From positions 180,681 to 244,680 of the forward strand of contig DF240454.1 of assembly GCA_000507305.1 (NCBI GenBank): a stretch of DNA of 64,000 nt, given 5' to 3'. Position 1 is the stretch's first letter, and each line of letters starts with the position of its first letter. The translations under genes were made by a program, and so were the position numbers. Shown one piece after another: positions 56,262 through 64,000 of the stretch. A model generated the notes under the pieces. It had not been told where the DNA came from and made no database searches. It saw only the letters and a list, made by a program, of their open reading frames with translations. Source of the DNA: Breviolum minutum Mf 1.05b.01 (Eukaryota; Sar; Dinophyceae; Suessiales; Symbiodiniaceae).

Positions 56262-56897
56262 TTGTTCCAACATTTTCTCTGTAGAGTCCCTGTCTTTCTA
56301 GTACCATGACAAGTGGCCGGAGTGATTTCAATGAATTGATCGATGATGGAAGGTCTTGAACAATGAGATGTCACCAAGAAAAAAACATGTGAACAAAAAG
56401 TGCCAGTTCGAGTTGTCCTTTGGAGCCTTGTGCATTTGCCTCTTGGCTCAGAGTTGAAATAAGAACTTAGGAGAAGCTCTATTTGCATGTTGGATTTGCT
56501 ACCAGGACTGGAACCTGAATATGTCCCGTACAAACATGGTCAAACCAGTTTCATGTTGAGCAATTGAATCTTCAAAGTGTTTGAGATATGAAGCAATGTT
56601 CCCTATACAAGCTCGTATGTATACGAATACTATTGTGCGTTCTTTTCAAAGCAAGCAGCATCATTTTGTTCGACGACCGCGGTGCTGGTTGGAAAATCAC
56701 CCCCTAGTCTCAGGTGTCTTAGCAACCTAGTCTTAGGATTATATAGGAGATTTGTGACATTGAGCATGGCAAGATTTGGGAGGGAGATCTCTGAATATAT
56801 ATCTCCTTAAAATCCATCAATATACCTGGAATGTGTTGGATAGCCATATCCTGAAATATGGCATATTTGCATATATTTGCAATTTCTGGTGTCAACA

Positions 56898-56997
56898 TGA
56901 AAACCCATATTTTGAGACACACCACCCTGGTCGAGAACCCTGCCGCAATGCCGGATGCGAAGCAGCGGCCGAAAGGGGCCGCGTCCTCGCCAAAGAG
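56898..56997 (+). CDS. Candidate exon with GC-rich third positions
   Basis: Reads MKTHILRHTTLVENPAAMPD, then AKQRPKGAASSPKR, with about four fifths of the later codons ending in G or C and a GT donor at CAAAGAG|GTTGGG. Two further frames, one on each strand, are open here; this one has by far the strongest third-position bias. The left edge is unknown. Confidence 0.42.
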
Positions 56998-58040
56998 GTT
57001 GGGAGGGTAATGGGAGAAGGTGCTGCTGGGATGGATGTCGTGAGGGGATACGGGGATACGTGTCTGTTCATAGTCTATGTACATAAATGTCACAGAAGAT
57101 ATTGCTATGAATATTTGTATTCTTTCAGCTAGGCCTTGGGGTGAAACATCAGTTCCGACTGACAGACTTTCAGTTTGGATTTAGGAATCTGATTGTTTGT
57201 GTGTCTCAAAATCCCATGGAGGCAAGTTTCTCCCCTTAAAACTCATTTCCAGGTGACCCAAACAACGTGTGGAGTTGGGTTGGGATTTCATAGTTTTGAG
57301 ATTGTGCATGTTTCCCATGCCGGTAGTAATGTTGATGCCAGCTCTTGTTGAAGGGTCATCAGCACTTGGCGAGCATATTTGCTTGCGTGGGAACTGCACC
57401 TCTTGCTCCCGCCGAGCATGTTGTTTTATCTCTGTCTAGAAAAGATTGCCCCAGTTGACCCAGTTGGCTGACATGTTTCCTCATCCCCCAATGCAACACT
57501 GAGGTGGAAAATGGGTCCCTCAAATACTTTCCAATATATTATTTATATACTGTATGTGTATATATATATAGATACAATAGTTCATGTATGTTCATATAGT
57601 TTCTTTGCAATGGGTTTATGTTGCACTTCCATCTTTTTAATTGGGGTCAAAGTACAGAACGACAGTAGCAAGCTACTAAGCCATATCATTTATCACATCT
57701 CACCATCTCCCCAAAGTCAAGGTTGTGCTTTGGATATGGTGCTTGATCATCACATGCGTCATGAGTTTTGCCCTAGTTGAGCAAACTTCCAGATAGAACT
57801 GGAAATAGAAGAGTGTATAGATGAATATAGGGAAGAATCCGTACAGAAAGATGTTGAGACAGAATTGGCAGATACAGGGTGCATGAGTCCATGAGCATAG
57901 ATCAACATGGATTTCTGTTTCAACCGAGCACAACTCGCTATATATGGATAGGTGTGTTGGATATCATGTATATGCATGTACAAAACTGTACAAAGAGCTT
58001 GTTTCAAAATAGATTGGGTGTCTCCCTAATAGGTGTATCC

Positions 58041-58379
58041 CTATGTATCAGGGTATCTCTGTGAAACATGTCGTTGCTTCAGGGCAGGCGGTTGGCCCAG
58101 TATTTTGACTCTACGGACCCCTCCAACCAAACATAGTGTGCTGGAAATCCCCCATTTTCCAACAGGAAATACATGTGCTATTTTGACCATTCCAACTGGT
58201 ACCAACCTGATAAATTGTCCAGCAACTATATATGCCAATCGCTGACAATCCACAGTGGCCAGGCGACTAGAGGAGTTGGGCGGGGCTGATGGTGTGTGCT
58301 GTTGGGGCTCCGCTTGAATAAACAAATTTGAGGGGTGCCGGGGTTTGGGATCCACTTTGTGAAAATTGATATTGTTCAA
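58041..58379 (-). CDS. Coding-like patch, strand undecided
   Basis: A minus-strand frame of 112 codons reads PKPRHPSNLFIQAEPQQHTP, then AYIVAGQFIRLVPVGMVKIA and RRVKILGQPPALKQRHVSQ. On the + strand GTTGCTTCAG|GGC opens a frame reading GRRLAQYFDSTDPSNQT then TAG, and another 70-codon frame is also open. GC-rich, so at least one exon is likely here. Confidence 0.33.
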   Translation of the reverse strand: MNNINFHKVDPKPRHPSNLFIQAEPQQHTPSAPPNSSSRLATVDCQRLAYIVAGQFIRLVPVGMVKIAHVFPVGKWGISSTLCLVGGVRRVKILGQPPALKQRHVSQRYPDT

Positions 58380-58403
58380 GGCATTTTTGTCCGGGTGTTA
58401 CAG

Positions 58404-58479
58404 ATTATTTCCTTCGATCATGTAAGGACTTTTGCAGCAACAGCCGGTGACTCAGGTGACATCACTCTAACTCATTACT
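58404..58479 (+). CDS. Exon with canonical donor, unknown protein
   Basis: GGGTGTTACAG|ATT reads IISFDHVRTFAATAGDSGDI and TLTHY plus one base, ending at GTAAGTTTTC. A GT donor after GDS is the alternative. A beta-propeller-like flavour (HVRTFAATAGDSGDI resembles part of a WD-repeat blade) is possible but not established. Confidence 0.52.
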
Positions 58480-58949
58480 GTAAGTTTTCTAAGATTGGAC
58501 GTGCCTCCACATTTAAATTCAACAATACAATATTCCACAGGTCCAGTTTCAGTTTGAATCTTCATGTTTGCGCGTAAGCAACACTCACCAATAGCTGTTG
58601 GTCAAAATGAAGTGTTTAAAGTTTGAAATCGATGTTTTGTTTTTTTTGCTGAATGAAGAAGGGATGCTTTACAGGAGGGTAGGACCAGATAGCGATTCCT
58701 AAAGGGGCGCGGTTCACTCCCGAAATCACCTGGCCGAAAATGGTGAAGTGGAAAATGGCCCAACATATTTTTTGGTACACTAAGATGGCATTAAACACAT
58801 CCAACAATTGTAGATGTCAATGTATATGATGTATTTCTTTATGAAGGATTTTCATTGCTTTGTGTTTACGGGAAGCTACATCATGCAAAGACTTTGGGTT
58901 TCCATAAAGCTTGCCCTCGTAGGATGATACCAGCATCTCTGGCGCGAAG

Positions 58950-59070
58950 ATGTTCCTCGGCAAAGTTTACTCCCCTTAAAACTTACATAGCTTCTGAAAA
59001 ATAATGGTTGGAAGACTCTGTTCCTTTTGAAATGTCCCTTTTCACTGGACATGTCAATTTTTTGGGGGGT
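58950..59070 (+). repeat. Dispersed repeat, family A, full copy
   Basis: GTTTACTCCCCTTAAAACTT, then AATAATGGTTGGAAGACTC, then CCTTTTGAAATGTCCCTTTT and CAATTTTTTGGGG. Same order as at 24330. Confidence 0.6.
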
Positions 59071-59531
59071 CAGTAGTGTTTGGAATCTGAGAACTGAAAT
59101 TTGCACACCCATTTTGAGAATATGAAGCGAACTTAGAAACCATCAAATTTCCGATTGTTGGATGGCAGTGTTTTCGAGCATGGATATCGGCAACGAATGT
59201 GTGGCCTTTAGGGTATTTATTTTGCTTGATTAATGGCAGAATATATACATCGATCTGTAATACAAATGGCTTGTTGATAAATACTTCAGGTGACTAGCAA
59301 CATGGGAATACATGTGGTCAGTGGAATGTTGGCAGGAACTTTATATATGAATATATATAACATATGATATATTGATAGAATATTCTTATGACATGATTTA
59401 CAATAGTTATACATATTTTATACCACCGTCTATATCATATGTATATATATTTATGTACGAATATGTATATATTTCCAAGGACGGTTCTGTTGGGGTCTAA
59501 TCCTTGGATCGGTGTTTGTTTGCATTTGCAG

Positions 59532-59631
59532 GCGCTATTTAGAGGAGCTGGGACAAAGTGATGGAAAGATCATGGTTGACAAGAAACTCTGTCCATTTAC
59601 GTTAGAAGACCATCTTAACAATTTGCCATGA
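59532..59631 (+). CDS. Exon ending in TGA, unknown protein
   Basis: TTTGCATTTGCAG|G reads RYLEELGQSDGKIMVDKKLC, then PFTLEDHLNNLP and TGA. Strong acceptor and charged, protein-like content. The frames downstream (59635 onward) are also open, so the TGA may lie past an unseen donor. Family unknown. Confidence 0.6.
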
Positions 59632-59875
59632 AGCATGATCAAGAAAGTCTTGCTGCAAGCTACCGAAGAACAAATTGTTGTTTTCCAGTACATATTGATT
59701 GTAAGGGTCCTTACAAATTTCATAATACACACCAATAAGAATCCTTGGTTGGTAAAGTCTGCAGTTCAATGGGAGACCCAAAAACGATCTCTTGTTGTTT
59801 TCGAAGCTCATGCGACCTTGGCATACCTTGGCTTTTGGATGTTGGATGTTGACCTCGTCCTACATGATTTTTCCA

Positions 59876-59962
59876 GGTGGTGGTTTCAAATATTTTCTAC
59901 TTTTGGCCCCACTTTGGGGAATGATCCAATTTGACTCGTATTTTCTAAATGAGTTGAAAACG
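59876..59962. mobile_element. Dispersed inverted-repeat element, copy 4 (family B)
   Basis: Starts GGTGGTGGTTTCAAAT and carries GGGGAATGATCCAATTTGAC; the right end GAGTTGAAAACGC is degraded. Confidence 0.58.
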
Positions 59963-60281
59963 CAGAAGTAGTTTACATTTCTACAATCAGCCAAAAAGCG
60001 GTGCTTTGCAATGAAAAACACAGATGCTAATGAGGTCTCAAAATTCTCCTTACACAGCTTCAACTCCATGCGGTTTTTTAGTGAATCTGTTTGCCTATTT
60101 CGGGGGAGGCAATTCTGATTCCGAAGCATCTCTTAAACTCAATGAGTTTTCCTTCAGTTTACCTACCAAGACACTACTACGGATCTTAACGATCAACAGA
60201 CGTTGCAGAATGTTTTCACCCGTGTTTGGAAGCAAGTGCCGTTGAAGAATTAGTCAGGATTTTTCCTTTCATCCCTTCAAG

Positions 60282-60432
60282 GGTGAATAGAAAAGCAACA
60301 GGGTATATGGACCGTATGTTAAACAAATCAACAAACATCTTTTGGGGGTTCTCGCGTTTGCATCTGGTACACCTTGCCACTGATCTGCTGAAAGTGCGAA
60401 ACCGCAAGGAGAAGGTGAATCCCGTGTTGCAG
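60282..60432 (+). CDS. Long exon with strong acceptor, helical
   Basis: TTTTTCCTTTCATCCCTTCAAG|G reads VNRKATGYMDRMLNKSTNIF, then WGFSRLHLVHLATDLLKVRN and RKEKVNPVLQ, ending at GTTGCAG|GTGCTA in phase 0. The frame is open on both sides within a 133-codon stretch. Leu-rich helices with a basic centre. The next clear exon, 60985, starts in the matching phase. Confidence 0.62.
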
Positions 60433-60984
60433 GTGCTACGGTGTCGGTTGCAGCTGGTAGCCATGATCAATCAAAGTCTACCCAGAGAATCTGTTTTTTG
60501 GATAGCTATATCGATGGCTTGTGATGGTCATGGCTATGGGGTTCTGATGTGGACAGGAAGGTTTGGTATGGGCAGGAAGGTCGAGATACATGGGACTCAT
60601 CTGATTTCACACAAAAAAGTATCATGAGTTGCAAAAAGAAGTTTGGAATAGTCAAGAACAAGACTTCGCTTTTGAGAAGCAGAAGTTTTTTTCTGAAAGC
60701 AACATCAGATGTTTCTAGGCACTTCATAGCCTTCATAGCGAGATCAGTCACTCCCAAATGGTCGATTAAAAAGGAGAATCCGTTCAACAGGGACCTTCAG
60801 CTTCAGGACAATTGCACTAGATTGCCCACATGGTTTCGTCATATGTTTTTGTGTTCACTTTTTTCATATGTAACATCCTTTGTTTTTTCCAGAAGAGTCA
60901 AGCTAAGCAAGATCTATGAGTCTATGACCTTATACCCGTCAGTACATCTAGCCAGTCTACTCCTTTCACCTCATTTCAAGACAG

Positions 60985-61043
60985 GAGATGGTGATGAATT
61001 TGCTGACTGTTTGTCCAGAAGATCCACCAGCCTTTATGCTGAG
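60985..61043 (+). CDS. Exon with both splice sites, unknown protein
   Basis: CACCTCATTTCAAGACAG|GAG reads EMVMNLLTVCPEDPPAFML plus two bases, closed by CTGAG|GTGAGG. It lies in another frame than the 172-codon frame covering this region, which reads into the pyrimidine tract and is therefore probably not a single exon. Confidence 0.65.
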
Positions 61044-61284
61044 GTGAGGGGACATGGGACTCGCTGAAAGTATATAAAAAGCACATGTACCCTGATATAC
61101 TGATAGACGTTGTTGCAACTAGAAACGAGAGATAGTATATCCTTTGTTAAACCAAAATAGTTGTTTGAAGTTTTTTTCTGTCGAAATCCCATCAAAAAAT
61201 ATCAGAATCGTGGATGTTCTATTTGTTTGATGATAGACGTGATAGGGTATAGATCCAAACTTACACATACTGTATGTGATCCAG

Positions 61285-61331
61285 GATTTGCCTTTGAGGT
61301 TCAAAGAGTGGATATTGATGACTTGACGTGA
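61285..61331 (+). CDS. Candidate terminal exon
   Basis: GTGATCCAG|G reads FAFEVQRVDIDDLT then TGA. An acidic short end. Its phase does not match 61043, so an exon between would be needed. Confidence 0.33.
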
Positions 61332-61556
61332 CTCGATGTTTTTCGCTTGGGTTCCAACAAAATACATCAGTTATTGTTGTTTTGCGAGGGGAAGGTAGGT
61401 AAAGAAGCCAAAGTTAAGCTCCTAAGGCAATCTATACTTCTCTGTTTTTAGATTAGCTAAACATCCTAGAGTGGCTTAGGGATGAGGATGAGGAAGGATA
61501 GTTGAGCCGAAGTGCCTTTTGCGCCCAGTAAGGTTCCCTTTTTGATCCAATTTACT

Positions 61557-61865
61557 TCAGTGAGGAACTGGAGCTGTTCTTTTATATAGTGGTCGATTTG
61601 TAGCTATGTACCGGACATTCAATAAAAAAATTATGAGTTTGAAATTGGACATGGTACTTGTTTCATCCTTTTTCGAAAAGTGTTTTCTATTTTCACAAAG
61701 TCGCTGGAAAAAGTATGGAAAAGTAATTTCAGATATTTGATTAGATGAGTTTTCAAGCTTCAAATTCACCAGGTAAAAACCAGGAATGAAGTCGTCACTC
61801 TTTATTTTTCCCTTGCAAAAATATTGGCCCTCAGCTTCCAAACGGAGTGAGTCAACTGCCACCAT
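61557..61865 (-). CDS. Minus-strand frame, unknown protein (downstream part)
   Basis: One hundred and two codons reading VAVDSLRLEAEGQYFCKGKI, then KSDDFIPGFYLVNLKLENSS, ITFPYFFQRLCENRKHFSKK and DETSTMSNFKLIIFLLNVRY. Strongly protein-like with AT-rich codons. It overlaps the end of the 61852-62181 frame in another frame, so the two may be one gene with a frameshift or a short intron. Confidence 0.45.
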   Translation of the reverse strand: MVAVDSLRLEAEGQYFCKGKIKSDDFIPGFYLVNLKLENSSNQISEITFPYFFQRLCENRKHFSKKDETSTMSNFKLIIFLLNVRYIATNRPLYKRTAPVPH

Positions 61866-62181
61866 CGTTTGTCAGGTGGCTCTTGGAACAGGAGCTGTGT
61901 TTTGTGGATAGGAAATGCATATTACAAAAAAGATCTGATTCTATCTTTGTGTGTCGGCCATTTCTCCAAATTGTCAAGTCGTTTTTGAAATGATGTGTTT
62001 CTACATGCCAAATGATCCACAAAGAAAGCAAGACATGCCCGAAGCTGTTGTTTGCAGACGAGAGAATGACCTGACTGAGAAGGTTAATAGTTGAAACAGG
62101 GAACACCGGGGTAAAGGCATGTAAAGGTGGGAAACTTTTCGCTGTATCCATCCTGGATGATTTTCTAGTGAATGCTATCAT
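61852..62181 (-). CDS. Minus-strand frame, unknown protein (upstream part)
   Basis: ATG-started frame reading MIAFTRKSSRMDTAKSFPPL, then VFPVSTINLLSQVILSSANN, HVLLSLWIIWHVETHHFKND and WRNGRHTKIESDLF, ending 13 bases inside the next frame. Similar codon use to 61557-61865. No recognised motif. Confidence 0.42.
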   Translation of the reverse strand: MIAFTRKSSRMDTAKSFPPLHAFTPVFPVSTINLLSQVILSSANNSFGHVLLSLWIIWHVETHHFKNDLTIWRNGRHTKIESDLFCNMHFLSTKHSSCSKSHLTNDGGS

Positions 62182-63283
62182 GATCTATGCTGTAATGGCA
62201 CAGATGAATGATGATGAGTGTGGGAGATGGAGCATTTTGTGGGATGGGAGGATGAGGAAGGGTACACACTACCCAAAAGAGTTATAAAATCTGAAAAACA
62301 GGACCCCTATTGAAGTGGAATGTTCAATTGTGGTATATCGTCATTTGTTAAACGAACATGGCAACGGAACATGACCCTTTCAATCGTCGAAAATACATCT
62401 TCAAACAACGGATTTTCCAGCCAGCTTTGTTAATTTACCACAGGGTACAGATTCGTGGGAGCTTCGGAGGTACAGTCTACCCTTTATCGAAGAAAATTTG
62501 TGGCAACAAAATCAAAAACGATAAAAATCGACCCATTTTGAGAAAGACTAGACTCATTTTTGTGAATCAAAAAGACCTTCGCTGCATCATGTTTCAGTAA
62601 GAGTAGCAAGTCTTTAGTGGTGATTTCCTTCTGGCTGCTTCACCAGGAGATGTTCGATCGTGCCGGCATTGACTCTCTGGAGGAGTGGGGTTGAAAAGTT
62701 TTCATCCAACAAATGAGGCATTAAAAACGAACTGTTATGGTAATATATGGTGATGCATCTTACTTATTGTTGATGTATGCGTTTGATGTCATGATATGTC
62801 AGGGAGCTAAAATGCTCAGAAATATATAGCACATTGATTTGCGGATGGTTGATACATGATAATTTTAATGTAGAAGATGGAATCATACCCACCCACTCTG
62901 TGATTTTGAGGGATTCTGAAATTTCCAACAAAGTACGAATCCCTATCAGTGACCATCCAGGCGGTCCAGGAGTTCGATTAAGTTGAGATATTCGTAGCTT
63001 TTTTCTGGTACAACTAGAATGGGAGGCAGAAGGCGCTGAATCAGAACTTATTTATAAACATTCAGCAGGTTGAAGACCTTCGTTTTTTTTCGGCAGGTCT
63101 TGGAGATCCATCCCAGGGTTTCTAGGGTTTTAAGATGTCGGCAATCTTGGGAAAAGATTGGAGGTTGCCATCCTGGAAACAAGCATATACCATTCCAAAG
63201 CATTTTTTGAAGATGGGTTTCCTTTTCCCAAGGTGGGATATGTGAGTTCCCTGGAGGGTATCCGAAATCGATTCAAACTATAG
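62182..63283. other. Unresolved AT-rich stretch
   Basis: Bases 62370-62430 loosely resemble family A in reverse. A + frame at 62358-62600 (80 codons, basic) overlaps that copy and is probably not a gene. No firm exon. Confidence 0.35.
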
Positions 63284-63407
63284 GTATTGGAGGGGTTCCT
63301 TCATTCCTTTGAAAGCAAGGGCATGACAAGGTTTATGAAGAAATTGACGCGGCAGAGTAGAGTATCTATTAGCAAGGAAGCCGGAAAACATACGCATCCC
63401 TTTCGAG
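63284..63407 (+). CDS. Long exon with both splice sites, basic protein
   Basis: TTCAAACTATAG|GTA reads VLEGFLHSFESKGMTRFMKK, then LTRQSRVSISKEAGKHTHPF and R, ending at TTTCGAG|GTATTG with one base left. Basic and helical in the first half. Good splice signals and a single convincing frame. Family unknown. Confidence 0.65.
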
Positions 63408-63822
63408 GTATTGTATACATGTGTTACATGAGTTTACAGTATATCACCTCTGTGTCGAAATCAGTGGCCCTTACACTCCCTATACCCCGTGGTAGTTTAG
63501 GGATTCAGGATTTTCAGGCGTTACCATGCAGGGTAAACAAGGAGAAGCTGTTGTGCGGTTGTTTGCTCATTTTTTCATCATTTTTTCTTCTGAGGAGGAG
63601 TAAGGTTTACTTCGCGCCATTGTAGCAAGGAAAACTGTCCAAGGGAAGACGTGTCTATGTCTATATCATATATCTAGAGTACCACACAAGGATCTGAGTC
63701 AGACCAAGAGTCACCTATCGTGGGAATCTTTGCCCACTTGATAAGGCCTTGAAGAGACAACGGCGGGTCAAGAATTCTTTCCTCCAACTGTTTGATTTAA
63801 CAACCATTAGGGTACACATTTT

Positions 63823-64000
63823 TTATCGACGTCGCGAGACATCGATAAAATCTATCGACGTCGCGAGACATCGAGAGACATCGATAAAATTTATCGACGT
63901 CGCGGGACATCGAGAGACATCGAGAGACATCGATAAATTTATCGACGTCGCGAGACATCGAGAGACTTCGATAAAACCTATCGACGTCACGAGACATCGA
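63823..64000. repeat. CpG-rich tandem repeat (satellite-like), runs off the window
   Basis: Repeats of ATCGACGTCGCGAGACATCG with GAGACATCGATAAAA spacers of variable number. Contains the perfect 16-base palindrome TCGATAAATTTATCGA at 63930-63945, plus GACGTC and TCGCGA in most units. The minus strand stays open and reads repeats of SMSRDVDKFYRCL. CpG density is far above the rest of the window. Confidence 0.8.

Noticed and set aside
60549..61067. 172-codon + strand frame, the longest in the window
   Set aside because: Its 3' part reads through a pyrimidine tract and over a well-bounded exon (60985-61043) in another frame, and the first part overlaps a more convincing frame.
1..64000. Bacterial operons, CRISPR arrays, rRNA operons, prophage
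   Set aside because: No long contiguous genes, no ribosome-binding-site spacing, no regularly spaced direct repeats with unique spacers, no rRNA-like sequence.

Overview
The window looks like nuclear DNA of an alga with many small exons, most probably a dinoflagellate of the Symbiodiniaceae type. That is an inference. No reading frame is longer than about 170 codons in 64 kb. Protein-like stretches come as short islands, mostly 30-190 bases and richer in GC at third positions than their AT-rich surroundings. They usually follow a pyrimidine-rich tract ending in AG|G and end at AG|GT, AG|GC or AG|GA. Mixed GT/GC/GA donors with a G after the acceptor are a known dinoflagellate trait. I saw no rRNA, tRNA, CRISPR array, bacterial promoter or operon.

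Most good exons read on the + strand, in line with the same-direction gene arrays of dinoflagellates. Gene starts and ends are uncertain, so the CDS entries are exons, not whole genes. Layout: 1.6-2.1 kb, two orphan exons; 5.25 kb, an acyl-CoA-binding-protein-like exon; 9.7-12.6 kb, a helix-rich protein whose exons join in phase (FASTK/OPR/RAP-type helical repeats are the best guess); 14.7-19.5 kb, another in-phase exon chain; 20.5-25.5 kb, mixed exons and one minus-strand reading frame; 28.4-31.4 kb, several exons and probable 3' ends; 32-36 kb, 36.2-43.8 kb and 46.4-47.8 kb, dense + strand exons; 48.6-55.1 kb, the most distinctive gene, built of phase-0 mini-exons coding a Lys-Ala-Glu-Pro repeat followed by very acidic segments; 55.6-56.0 kb, a long minus-strand exon; 58.4-61.3 kb and 63.3 kb, further + exons; 61.6-62.2 kb, minus-strand reading frames.

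Between the exons lie dispersed repeats in several copies each: a roughly 125-base inverted-repeat element with a GGGGTTATAACCCC core, an element bounded by GGTGGTGGTTTCAA, and two shorter conserved motifs. There are also microsatellites, minisatellites, and at the right edge a CpG-rich tandem repeat with a perfect 16-base palindrome. Apart from the acyl-CoA-binding-like exon I could not assign firm functions. All functional statements rest on reading translations by eye, without any database search.
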